NCBI GenBank assembly: GCA_013202385.1
Contig: JABMOT010000300.1
Span: 1 to 35,312, forward strand
Length of the DNA: 35,312 nucleotides
From: Fidelibacterota bacterium
Lineage (GTDB): Bacteria > Fidelibacterota > UBA8477 > JABMPR01
Direction of reading: 5' to 3'
Position 1 is the stretch's first letter, and every line of letters begins with the position of its first letter. Positions 1 through 8,263 of this stretch are shown here, one piece after another. The notes beneath the pieces are model-generated. The model worked only from the letters and a program-made list of their open reading frames with translations. It was not told where the DNA came from and searched no databases. Both the position numbers and the translations under genes were made by a program.

Positions 1-40
1 CGCCCAGGACTTGAACCTGGAACCAAATGATTAAGAGTCA
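1..40 (-). tRNA. tRNA-Lys(CUU), 3' half only, cut by window edge
   Basis: Read on the minus strand, these bases give an anticodon loop CTCTTAA (anticodon CTT, lysine), part of the anticodon stem (TGA/TCA), a short variable loop and a perfect T-arm CCAGG-TTCAAGT-CCTGG, then GCG entering the acceptor stem at the window edge. The 5' half should lie at about 41-76, but there I find no D-stem, no GG of the D-loop and no acceptor strand matching GCG; two outer anticodon-stem pairs are also mismatched. It is therefore either a tRNA 3' fragment, such as an integration-site remnant, or a very degenerate gene. Confidence 0.45.
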
Positions 41-122
41 AATGGCTGTGTTGGTATATCGCTATGAGTCAGTGAGTTATAAAATAGTGAAACAGACAGC
101 ATCCCAATTTATATCCCCGATA

Positions 123-2921
123 TTACCTCAAATACACCATCTTGATCGTCTCACTATATGATCCTGCCTGCAATCGACAGAAATACACACCTGTACTCAC
201 TTGATTTCCTGATTGATCCAAACTGTTCCACTGCACCTCATAACTACCTGAAGATTTTAGGGCTTTATCAAGCTTCTTTATCTCTCTCCCCCTAATATCG
301 AATACGGACAGACTAATTAATGTTTGCTCAGACAGAGAGTAACTAACGGTGGTTGTTGGGTTGAAAGGGTTTGGACTGTTCTGAAATAACTTATAAACCA
401 TTGAACCATGTAAGCTCTCTTTTAGTGATACAGGCGCACTGGGATCTGTGTAAACATAGGCTTTTCCATTTTGAGGATAACCGTAAGCACCCACGATGAT
501 ATCATCATAACTGTCGCCATTTATATCTCCTGCTTTAGAAACAGAGTATCCAAAATAATCATTCTCATTCTCTCCGCTAATAATTACAGCCGCAGTGATA
601 TCCATGGAGTCTTCTCCGTAATACAGACATACGGTACCAGTTAGTGTATTTTTGCCATACGCTCCAACAATCACATCACCAAATCCATCATTATTAAAGT
701 CACCAGCCGTTGAAACGGAGTATCCATAGAAATTCTCAGTCTCCTCGCCCGTCATTATCAACTCTGGGGTATTATTCATGGCAATACCACCGTAATATAT
801 ATAGCTTCGACCAGTATTTGATTCATAGCCGTATGCGCCCACAATCACATCATCATAACTATCATTGTTTACATCTCCCGCTGTGGAAACGGAGCTGCCA
901 AAATAATTGAAGATTCCCTCACCTGTTAAGATGACATCAGCATTGTCATCCATTGAGCCACCCCCATAATAGATATAACTACGACCTGTATACGATTGAT
1001 AACCCGGGGCCCCAATGATCACATCAGCATAGCCATCATTGTTTAGATCTCCTGCTTTTCCTATGGAACTTCCAAAAAAATGGGACGTCCCTTCACCAGT
1101 TAAAATGACATCGGCGACATTATTCATAGAACTACCACCCAAAAATATATAGCAACGACCTTTGTCCTCTAGATAGCTTGGAGCCGCAACAAGAACATCA
1201 TCATAGCCATCATTGTTTACATCACCGGCCATTGAAACGGATTGGCCAAATTTATGGCGCGAAAAAGATCCACCCACACCACTCATGATCACATCCGGTG
1301 AACTGTTCATATTAGAACCGCCAAAAAAAATATATGACCTCCCACTACTATTATTAAAGCCAAATGCCCCTACTATAACATCATCATAACCATCGTTGTT
1401 TACATCGCCAACGGGAGCAACTGAATATCCAAAATTCTCATATTCCTCTGTTCCGGTCATAATAACATCAGCAATTGAATCCATTACCAATGACCCGTAA
1501 TAGATATATACTCGACCCGTATACGTATTGTACCGATGTGCACCCACGATTACGTCATCAAACCCATCATTATTAACATCACCAGCCATAGCAACTGACC
1601 GTCCATAAAAATTGTCAACAGCCTCCCCATTCATGACGACATCGGGCAAACTGTTCAGGTGTAGCCCACCAAAATAAACGTATGCTCTTCCTGTATTTGA
1701 GTTGTATCCATGAGCTCCAACAACAACGTCATCGTAACCATCGTTGTTTACATCCCCAGCGACTGAAAGAGCTGAACCAAAATCATCATCTCCTCCTTCC
1801 CCTGGTATTATCATGTCGGGAATATTATCCATATCCGTGCTTCCTAAAAAGACATAGGCTTCTTGATGCCAGGCACCCACTATAACGTCATCAAACCCAT
1901 CGTTATTCATATCACCTGCAGTTGAGACTGTATAACCAAAACGGTGATAAACACCTTCTCCATTCATCGTTACATCAGCAGTATTATCCATCTCGCTGGC
2001 ACCGTAATAGACGTATGCTCGACCTGTATATGAGTTATAATTTGTAGCGCCAACTATAACATCAGCATAGCCGTCATTGTTCACATCTCCTGCACCGCAG
2101 ACTGATATTCCAAATTCATTATCTGTAATTTCTCCTGTCATAATCACATCTGCATTGTCATCCATGGAAGTAGCGCCAAAATAAATGTAAGCCCGACCTC
2201 GATCTGAGTCATAATTCTTTGCACCTATAATGATGTCATCATAGCCATCATTATTGATATCACCTGCTGCTGAAATCGATTTTCCAAAAACATCAGAAAA
2301 ACCTTCACCAGATAAGGTTATGTCAACAATCGTATCCATTGCTGTGCCACCAAAAAAGACATACACTCTGCCAGTATTTGAATTATGCGCAGGTGCACCT
2401 ATTATGACATCATCATAGCCATCATTATTGATGTCCCCAGCCGTGGAAACAACGTATGCAAAATCATTATTAGCAGTTTCACTTCTGAGAATTATGGCTG
2501 GGGTTGAATCGAACTCGTCACCACCTAAATAGATATAAGCGCGATGATAGTCATTAGCTCCCACGATTATGTCGTCATATCCATCATTGTTGACATCACC
2601 AGCATTTGAGACGGAGCTACCGAAATGATTATTTTCCCCCTCCCCCTCCAATGTCACATCGGGGACCGCATCCATCGCACTTCCACCAAAATAGATATAG
2701 GCTACACCAGTCCCTGTAGAGCTCTCTGGGACCCCCACAACTATATCATCATACCCATCGTTGTTGACATCACCAAGAGAGCTGACAGACCTACCGAATT
2801 CGCCCTCACCAATAGAGTTCCTCTCTATAAAGCTTTGTAGTAGCTGAGTTTGAGCATAAACACTCAGATTGACAAGCAACACCATTTTAATAATGGGACC
2901 TATCACATTAGATGGTCTCAA
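123..2921 (-). CDS. Secreted FG-GAP repeat protein with T9SS sorting domain
   Basis: The body is 14 tandem FG-GAP/integrin-alpha-like repeats of about 60 residues. Each has a calcium-type loop (D-x-N-N-D-G-Y-D-D), then VIVGA and a YIYYGG strand. Repeats of this family fold as beta-propeller blades, usually in cell-surface adhesins; 14 would fit two seven-bladed propellers. The last 90 residues hold PNPFNPTTT and end in VYLR, a type A T9SS sorting domain, so the product is probably exported and surface-attached. The ORF track begins at 3050, but I prefer the TTG at 2919-2921: it has AGAGGGGG just upstream and yields an n-region with R and K followed by hydrophobic MVLLVNLSVYA, a plausible signal peptide. 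The ATG at 2885 is the alternative. It is divergent from the gene at 3216, separated by about 290 bp. Confidence 0.85.
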   Translation of the reverse strand: MRPSNVIGPIIKMVLLVNLSVYAQTQLLQSFIERNSIGEGEFGRSVSSLGDVNNDGYDDIVVGVPESSTGTGVAYIYFGGSAMDAVPDVTLEGEGENNHFGSSVSNAGDVNNDGYDDIIVGANDYHRAYIYLGGDEFDSTPAIILRSETANNDFAYVVSTAGDINNDGYDDVIIGAPAHNSNTGRVYVFFGGTAMDTIVDITLSGEGFSDVFGKSISAAGDINNDGYDDIIIGAKNYDSDRGRAYIYFGATSMDDNADVIMTGEITDNEFGISVCGAGDVNNDGYADVIVGATNYNSYTGRAYVYYGASEMDNTADVTMNGEGVYHRFGYTVSTAGDMNNDGFDDVIVGAWHQEAYVFLGSTDMDNIPDMIIPGEGGDDDFGSALSVAGDVNNDGYDDVVVGAHGYNSNTGRAYVYFGGLHLNSLPDVVMNGEAVDNFYGRSVAMAGDVNNDGFDDVIVGAHRYNTYTGRVYIYYGSLVMDSIADVIMTGTEEYENFGYSVAPVGDVNNDGYDDVIVGAFGFNNSSGRSYIFFGGSNMNSSPDVIMSGVGGSFSRHKFGQSVSMAGDVNNDGYDDVLVAAPSYLEDKGRCYIFLGGSSMNNVADVILTGEGTSHFFGSSIGKAGDLNNDGYADVIIGAPGYQSYTGRSYIYYGGGSMDDNADVILTGEGIFNYFGSSVSTAGDVNNDSYDDVIVGAYGYESNTGRSYIYYGGIAMNNTPELIMTGEETENFYGYSVSTAGDFNNDGFGDVIVGAYGKNTLTGTVCLYYGEDSMDITAAVIISGENENDYFGYSVSKAGDINGDSYDDIIVGAYGYPQNGKAYVYTDPSAPVSLKESLHGSMVYKLFQNSPNPFNPTTTVSYSLSEQTLISLSVFDIRGREIKKLDKALKSSGSYEVQWNSLDQSGNQVSTGVYFCRLQAGSYSETIKMVYLR
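500..2800 (-). repeat. 14-unit in-gene tandem repeat (FG-GAP blades)
   Basis: The DNA shows a degenerate repeat of roughly 175-190 bp marked by recurring variants of catcatagccatcattgttt, which is the antisense of the calcium-loop codons. Counting the D-x-N-N/G-D motif in the translation gives 14 copies. Units differ by many substitutions, so this is an old protein repeat and not a recent DNA expansion. Confidence 0.8.
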
Positions 2922-2925
2922 AATG

Positions 2926-2933
2926 CCCCCTCT
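2926..2933 (-). promoter_or_regulatory. Shine-Dalgarno that decides a TTG start
   Basis: The minus strand reads AGAGGGGG, then CATT, then TTG. GAGG pairs with the 16S tail and lies seven bases from the TTG at 2919-2921. Neither the upstream ORF start (3050) nor the ATG at 2885 has a comparably placed site. Confidence 0.55.
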
Positions 2934-3215
2934 GGTTATTAATCTTAAAAGATAAAATTGCCGGTAAAAGTTTTGACCCAAGATTTTAACATGAATCAAG
3001 GTTTGTAAAAGTCCATATTGAAGTAATAAAAAATTAATGGTGTCAATCAAGGGGCAATCGCCATATTGTATATTGTAGACTGCGCAGAATATTTATTTGA
3101 GAGTTCTAATAATTTCATGTCAAGCGCAATTAGTGTGCCTTCGTGGTATAGGATTTGCAATTAGGGATTGAACTTAATTCTACCAATGTAATTCATTTGG
3201 TCAAAAGGGGGTTCG

Positions 3216-5477
3216 ATGTATAGGTTCGTTCTGTTGTTTATGTTGCCATTGTCCATTTTCTGTCAGGTATTGGTTGATTATTTAGATGTCGCTATTCCAG
3301 CACCCACATCTGCCCCAGAGTACAAATCTTACTCCATTCAAATTCACACTGGCCTCTTGAGAGTAGATGAGGGCTATGATCAATCTGGTGGTAGAGTTGG
3401 AATCTTTGACGCTCCTTTTTCTCAGAATGGAAAAATGAAGTATTTGGAGACCAACCTCTCTGTACAGTATCACCCAGTGCAAAATTCAATTATATCCTTT
3501 TCAATTCCTACCCAACTCATGGCCACCCTGGAATATGATTTTCTATTCAACGATCAAGTCCAGGCAACAAGCCTTGACGGCGCTGAAGGACTCGGGGATA
3601 TTGAGTTAGGATATAAATACCTGCTAGCAAGAAAACCAGAAGAGCGGCAAGTATATAGTTTTGATGTTATCCTTCCCACCGGCCAAACCGTTGATGACAA
3701 TGCTGATATTGCCTTTGGTTCTGGACGGGGAGCCACAAGATTCAAAGTTGGCTGGGCTGGCAATTTTCTGCACTACCGACCCATTGGATTGAGAAATTCT
3801 GTCACCCTCAATTATGAATATTTTTTGCCTGAATCAAAAAAGGATGAGGATGGATCCTGGACTGAAGTACAGGGAGATATCCTTAACGTTGGTCTGGGCT
3901 ATTCATACTTACTTAATAAATTTTCTACAGGCTGGCCAGTCGACCTCGGAATCGGCATGGAATGGGCTTATGAATACCGAAATAATGATGTGATAGATGG
4001 GGATGAGCAAGCCCTTACCCGAAGTTTCGGAGGTATCATAAGACCCAATATTGGAATTGGGTATCGTAGTGAAAAGCTTGGAACAGTCACCTTTAGCCTC
4101 TCAAAAGACTTTTCAACTCACGGTCGAAATATAATGGCCGATCAATTTCTCTCGTTTGACTTATCGTATAAACCAAGTTTCAACAAGCCCTCTGGCCTCG
4201 CGTTGCGAGCAGTCGATAGAAGTATACTACAGGATAAGTATGCTTCAGTAGATCGAAAGAAAAAGAAAAAAGAGAATGTTGTGAAAACGAACCCGAAAAC
4301 AAACTCGAAAACAAAGGAGAAAACGAGAGGTAGCTCGTTTTCTCGAATTGATAAACAAGCTTCCAAACATCCCGTTTTTAAGCTTAAAAGAACTTTACCC
4401 GAAAGCCCACCCATCTTTCAAATTGAATATTACTCATATTCATATACAAGTAATGAAACTTATCCAGATTCTATTTTCTCAGTGCGTACTCTTGATCTTA
4501 GTATAAAAGAGGATGCGTTCAAAGCATACGCTTCAGCCAATGCAGATTCAATCGACTGGCAATCGGCTTTGGGAGTCACTGGGTATACATTTGTTCCTCA
4601 ACGCCAATTTGCACTATCTTTAGGCAACTTGACACCCTTTCAAATAAGTGGCGAACCTGTTTCAGAGGCAGATTCGGGATACATGTCCATTGTGGATCTT
4701 TCATGGGGATTTAACGACAGGATTGGAGCTGGAATTGGATTTACATCGACACCACCCGAGTTTTATTACATAAGTGATAGTGTGGCGGTCGTTTCAGGCC
4801 TTCCACTTAATGAAAATAAAGTAAAATTTCGAACATGGTATCGGTCTAGACATTCCGAAAAGCTAAGAAGTGTTGTCGAATTAACTTATGAAGCCAGTAT
4901 GGGACATATGTCTGAGCCATCTTCAATCGTTGGCGGTGGTGCACATCAATTAGAATTCGGTATCAATGGTGGTGTTGACTATCTCGTCATGAAAAACACA
5001 TTCGCCTCAGTCAAGGCTGGATTTGCCTTCTCACCGGAAGGCGTGTATCAAGAAAGGTTCCAATTTTCACAAATGGGAGTGGATTTTGACACTACCATCT
5101 CTGTAGGCGCCAATCCTGGCAATGAATTCCTGTTCTCAACACAAATTGTTAGATCTGGAAAAGTAAGATCCTACCAGCGCATGGTTACTGTAATCCCATC
5201 ATTGGGAATTGAACTGCAGTTAAGAGCAAGAGGTTCTGAATCTTTTGATGGTCAGGATATACCAAATTCAAACGGGCACTTGGTTGCTATCACTCCGAAA
5301 ATTGGTTTGTTTGGAGAAATAAAACGCTTTAAGAGTCTCCCGTTTAGAGTGAATATGGGATATACTATTCCTGTTTCATATGATCGCTATCCAGCAATCT
5401 CTGGAGCACAAATTGAATTCATTATGAGGGGCAGTTTAAAAAGCTTCTTCACCCAAATTTTGGAGATGACAGAATGA
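3216..5477 (+). CDS. Outer-membrane beta-barrel protein with two barrel-like halves
   Basis: A signal peptide (MYRFVLLFMLPLSIFC) precedes a 753-residue protein rich in alternating aromatic/polar strands, typical of outer-membrane barrels. The first half (about 40-335) resembles transporter-like barrels of the phenol-degradation MetA type (LGDIELGYKYLL, FDVILPTGQ). A very basic low-complexity linker follows at about 345-375 (KKKKKE, KTNPKTNSKTKEK), then a second strand-rich half to about 745. Ribosome site AAAAGGGGG lies eight bases before the ATG. The stop overlaps the next gene's start by ATGA, so it is the first gene of a three-gene envelope operon. The substrate is unknown and the family call is tentative; the envelope location is fairly secure. 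Confidence 0.7.
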   Translation: MYRFVLLFMLPLSIFCQVLVDYLDVAIPAPTSAPEYKSYSIQIHTGLLRVDEGYDQSGGRVGIFDAPFSQNGKMKYLETNLSVQYHPVQNSIISFSIPTQLMATLEYDFLFNDQVQATSLDGAEGLGDIELGYKYLLARKPEERQVYSFDVILPTGQTVDDNADIAFGSGRGATRFKVGWAGNFLHYRPIGLRNSVTLNYEYFLPESKKDEDGSWTEVQGDILNVGLGYSYLLNKFSTGWPVDLGIGMEWAYEYRNNDVIDGDEQALTRSFGGIIRPNIGIGYRSEKLGTVTFSLSKDFSTHGRNIMADQFLSFDLSYKPSFNKPSGLALRAVDRSILQDKYASVDRKKKKKENVVKTNPKTNSKTKEKTRGSSFSRIDKQASKHPVFKLKRTLPESPPIFQIEYYSYSYTSNETYPDSIFSVRTLDLSIKEDAFKAYASANADSIDWQSALGVTGYTFVPQRQFALSLGNLTPFQISGEPVSEADSGYMSIVDLSWGFNDRIGAGIGFTSTPPEFYYISDSVAVVSGLPLNENKVKFRTWYRSRHSEKLRSVVELTYEASMGHMSEPSSIVGGGAHQLEFGINGGVDYLVMKNTFASVKAGFAFSPEGVYQERFQFSQMGVDFDTTISVGANPGNEFLFSTQIVRSGKVRSYQRMVTVIPSLGIELQLRARGSESFDGQDIPNSNGHLVAITPKIGLFGEIKRFKSLPFRVNMGYTIPVSYDRYPAISGAQIEFIMRGSLKSFFTQILEMTE

Positions 5478-6127
5478 AACAGAAGTTAATTAGGACCCTC
5501 TATGGCATAATTGCAATTATGCTATGGATATCGATTCTATCAATGAATTCTTGTGCTGTTCATAATAGTATGAATGCAGAATATAGAAATAACCTGAAAA
5601 AGATCGTAGCAACTGGGGAACAGCAAGCACTTCTTTTTAATCTTGAGGATACTGATAATCTTCGTCATGGACAAAAAAGAGCCACCGTATATGAAAATAT
5701 TGGTGGACCCGTCATATCATATTCTCTAAAAAACAGTTCCACTGAATACAGGCTTGATTTATATGACCAGACCCTTCCAAGTGCAGTTAGTCTTTGGACT
5801 GGCATCGTTGGAGAAGCTTATTATAGCTCAAAAACGAGTATCCTCACCGGTAATATCGGCTTGGCTGGTGGGTTAAAGAAGGATGAGTACTTCCGGAAGT
5901 ATCTAATGATTTATGCCGATGATGAACTATGGCAATGGGGAACCTTAGAATCTCTTTCCAAGACTGGAGATCCTACTGTGGAGGCGATCATCACTCAAGG
6001 CACTGAAATTGTTGACGATTTCATAAGATTATCGATTGAGCGAAAGAGGAGAAATACGTGGGTAACTTTTGGTACTCTTGCAATCACTTCATTCGCCGCA
6101 ATTTCTTACCTAATCTCAAGCATATAA
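5474..6127 (+). CDS. Hypothetical lipoprotein, single WG-x-E domain, C-terminal membrane helix
   Basis: The N-terminus has basic residues, a hydrophobic stretch and a lipobox-like SMNS-C, predicting lipidation at Cys27. Residues about 65-160 contain VYENIGGPVISY and end in DELWQWGTLESL; the same layout recurs twice in the next gene, so the two are related. Residues about 195-217 are hydrophobic (VTFGTLAITSFAAISYLI), suggesting a second membrane contact. It starts inside the stop of the barrel gene (ATGA overlap), implying coupled translation and perhaps a shared complex. I do not recognise the family. The turn IGGP and spacing are loosely like BamE/SmpA-type lipoproteins, but that is a guess. 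Confidence 0.75.
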   Translation: MKQKLIRTLYGIIAIMLWISILSMNSCAVHNSMNAEYRNNLKKIVATGEQQALLFNLEDTDNLRHGQKRATVYENIGGPVISYSLKNSSTEYRLDLYDQTLPSAVSLWTGIVGEAYYSSKTSILTGNIGLAGGLKKDEYFRKYLMIYADDELWQWGTLESLSKTGDPTVEAIITQGTEIVDDFIRLSIERKRRNTWVTFGTLAITSFAAISYLISSI

Positions 6128-6136
6128 TCCTCAGAT

Positions 6137-6814
6137 ATGGAGCAAAAAGTGATTAAAAAAATAGTTCTATGCACAATTGTTCTAACCTCCCTGTTTTCAT
6201 GTGCATCAGAAAAATCAATCTTTCATGGAGTAGATGGCATCAGGTTAAATATGTCAAATTTAGATATCAAAGAACTCCTTAAGAAACCTAAGGACGTGCA
6301 CTCCTTTGGTACCAATGCAGAGATTTTAGTATACACAAACCTTAACCACTACACCGGTCAAGACGAGTATTATGTGTATTTAGTGGATAATAGTGTACAT
6401 TTTTTTGGCTTGATCCACGAATTCCTCCGTCATACTGACGAGGATCTTAGAGAAGTTGGTGACTTTATTGTTCAGACCCGCATAAAAGAGAAAAAGCATT
6501 ATAGTAAGTCAATGGCGGTACTCAAATTTAAGATGCGCCAGCAATCAGTAATCGAGTCACTGGGCGAACCATTAATTCAAAGTTCTATTGTTATTCCAGA
6601 CAAGAATGATGCAGAATTTAGCTTTCTTATTTATACGAATCTGATCTTCAACGATGAGTTTCCAACACTTTTATCCTTTTCCAACGGACAGTTGATGTAT
6701 TGGGGTCTATTTGAAGATTTTCATAAGAGTCTCAACCCAGTTGATAATGCTATTGGTCATGCAGCCTCACGACTCTATCGTGAGAATACAATGGACACAA
6801 TAACAAAGTTTTAA
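6137..6814 (+). CDS. Hypothetical lipoprotein with duplicated WG-x-E domain
   Basis: The lipobox SLFS-C predicts lipidation at Cys22. Two internal copies are visible. Copy A (about 35-97) has MSNLDIKELLKKP, ILVYTNL, and NSVHFFGLIHEF. Copy B (about 130-195) has MRQQSVIESLGEP, FLIYTNL, and NGQLMYWGLFEDF. The pattern of helix, turn with G/K-x-P, central strand YTNL and terminal (W/F)G-x-x-(E/H)-(D/E)-F is shared with the single copy in the upstream gene. The LGEP turn resembles BamE-like and SH3-like lipoproteins, but no family can be named. It lies nine bases after the previous stop, in the same operon, with a weak ribosome site. Confidence 0.72.
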   Translation: MEQKVIKKIVLCTIVLTSLFSCASEKSIFHGVDGIRLNMSNLDIKELLKKPKDVHSFGTNAEILVYTNLNHYTGQDEYYVYLVDNSVHFFGLIHEFLRHTDEDLREVGDFIVQTRIKEKKHYSKSMAVLKFKMRQQSVIESLGEPLIQSSIVIPDKNDAEFSFLIYTNLIFNDEFPTLLSFSNGQLMYWGLFEDFHKSLNPVDNAIGHAASRLYRENTMDTITKF

Positions 6815-7180
6815 GGCTAAAACGTGATCCCCCTTACAAACATCACTCTGCAGGGGGTGTTATAAGCTGTCCAAGACACAATCCTGGATGCAACTGAATA
6901 TCAATCAACTGGCGACCCCCGACTTGCAAGACAGGAGCTAAATCTCATTTTTTAAATCAATGCTCTGGCAGATATCGATCAGTCAAGACCGTACCATGTA
7001 CTTAAATCCAGCAGTAATAAATGAGCTTGAAATGTACTTCATAAAAGCTGGCTCTGCACACTCGAGAGAATTCAATTGCAATATTCCTTGACTCAGCCTG
7101 CTTCCCAAGTTATCATTGTAACATATTTTTCAATAACTACTATTTTATGAAAGTATTATTTCATTATTAATCAAAAAAGA
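6815..7180. other. 366-bp intergenic region between two operons
   Basis: No ORF or RNA gene is recognisable. Near the left end CCCCCT (6829-6834) and AGGGGG (6852-6857) could form a six-pair hairpin with an 18-base loop but no T-run, a weak terminator candidate for the envelope operon. The right end holds the promoter candidate at 7088-7116. The middle looks like non-coding or decayed sequence. Confidence 0.5.
7088..7116 (+). promoter_or_regulatory. Candidate sigma-70-type promoter of the peptide operon
   Basis: TTGACT (7088-7093) and TATCAT (7111-7116) are separated by exactly 17 bases, followed by an AT-rich stretch. Transcription would start near 7123, giving a leader of about 58 bases before the TTG at 7181. 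It is the best promoter match I found upstream of the nine-gene locus. The organism's own consensus may differ, so this is inference. Confidence 0.45.
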
Positions 7181-8263
7181 TTGATTGATCGCTTTCTCGA
7201 ACTGGCCCGATTAGATGCTCTTTCTGGCAATGAGCGTTCCGTAGCTGATTATCTTCTCGATTTTGCACGCACTCGAGGTCTCTCCCATCGAGAGGATGAT
7301 GCTGGAAGGGAGAATTCCAGCAGCGCCGGCAATGTCCTTATCACCTATGGGGACGGTGGAAAAACCCTTTTTATGTCTCACATGGACACGGCTCGCTCAA
7401 CCAAACGGCTCAAACCTGTCCTCCATGAAGATCGGATTACGTCAGATGGCCAAACGGTTCTTGGTGTGGATAATCGTGTGGGAATCACTGCCCTACTAAG
7501 TGCTTTGGATGTTATCGTATCACAAGGACTGCAATGCCCGGGGTTTACCCTAGTTTTCACAATCTGTGAAGAGAGCAGCCTCGCAGGCTCGAATTTTCTC
7601 TCCGTACCCGATAGCATTACCCAGGCATATGCCTTTGATTCCAGTTATCGTCCCGGTACCTATATTTGCCAGGCACCTGGAGCAAAGACTTTTGATGTTG
7701 AAGTGATTGGAAAAGCCTCACACTCAGGCATAGCTCCCGAAGCAGGGATTAATGCCCTGCAAATTGCTGCTCGAGCGATTGCAGAACTTCCTCTCGGTCG
7801 TGTAGACCAAGAATCTACCATGAACATCGGACCCTTTTCCTCCACAGCGGCGACCAATGTTATTCCACCGCGAGTAAAATTTACAGGTGAAATGAGATCA
7901 TCCACCATTGCCAAGGTCGAAGCGCTTGATTTATTTTTGCAGAAACATCTCTCTAAAATGCTGGATGGAACCGGTGCCACTTTTATATATGATTCTGCCT
8001 GGGATTTCCATCCCTATACCATTGAGACTGATGCTCCATTACGCCTCCGACTTGAAAACGCAATCACAGCAATCGGCTTAAAACCAGTCGGTTTGCATTC
8101 ATTTGGTGGCAGTGATGTAAATGTTCTCAATGGCAAAGGTGTTCCTGCCATCAACCTGGGAGTCGGAGCCCAGAATCCCCATTCAAATGATGAATTTATT
8201 CTTTTTGAGGATTTAATAAACGCTACTAAAATTGCACTGGAGCTCATGCGCAATGCGAACTAG
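7181..8263 (+). CDS. M20 family metallopeptidase, PepT-like (YqjE/PepT2 type)
   Basis: A cytosolic dinuclear-zinc aminopeptidase-type enzyme that likely cleaves di- or tripeptides. The M20 residues are all visible: HMDT (His67, Asp69), the bridging Asp97 in LGVDNRVG, catalytic Glu130 and Glu131 in CEES, Asp153 in AFDSS and the distal His334 in NPHSNDE. The dimerisation or lid region contains GKASHSGIAPEAG, and GGSDVNVLNGKG is typical of the tripeptidase-T-like subgroup. Length (360) matches that group. The start is TTG; the frame has no ATG before the catalytic region and an in-frame stop lies 33 bases upstream, but no good Shine-Dalgarno is present. No signal peptide is seen. It is the first gene of the nine-gene locus and overlaps the S51 gene. 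Confidence 0.88.
   Translation: MIDRFLELARLDALSGNERSVADYLLDFARTRGLSHREDDAGRENSSSAGNVLITYGDGGKTLFMSHMDTARSTKRLKPVLHEDRITSDGQTVLGVDNRVGITALLSALDVIVSQGLQCPGFTLVFTICEESSLAGSNFLSVPDSITQAYAFDSSYRPGTYICQAPGAKTFDVEVIGKASHSGIAPEAGINALQIAARAIAELPLGRVDQESTMNIGPFSSTAATNVIPPRVKFTGEMRSSTIAKVEALDLFLQKHLSKMLDGTGATFIYDSAWDFHPYTIETDAPLRLRLENAITAIGLKPVGLHSFGGSDVNVLNGKGVPAINLGVGAQNPHSNDEFILFEDLINATKIALELMRNAN

Noticed and set aside
500-2800. CRISPR-like repetition
   Set aside because: The repeats are degenerate, about 180 bp long and in frame with protein blades; no short identical direct repeats with unique spacers exist anywhere in the window.
2922-3050. ORF-track N-terminal extension of the FG-GAP protein
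   Set aside because: No ribosome site; the extension would bury the signal peptide. The TTG at 2921 is better supported.
4142-4414. 90-residue antisense ORF in the barrel gene
   Set aside because: It is the reverse of the lysine-rich linker, giving a Phe-rich translation (FVFEFVFGFVF) by composition alone.
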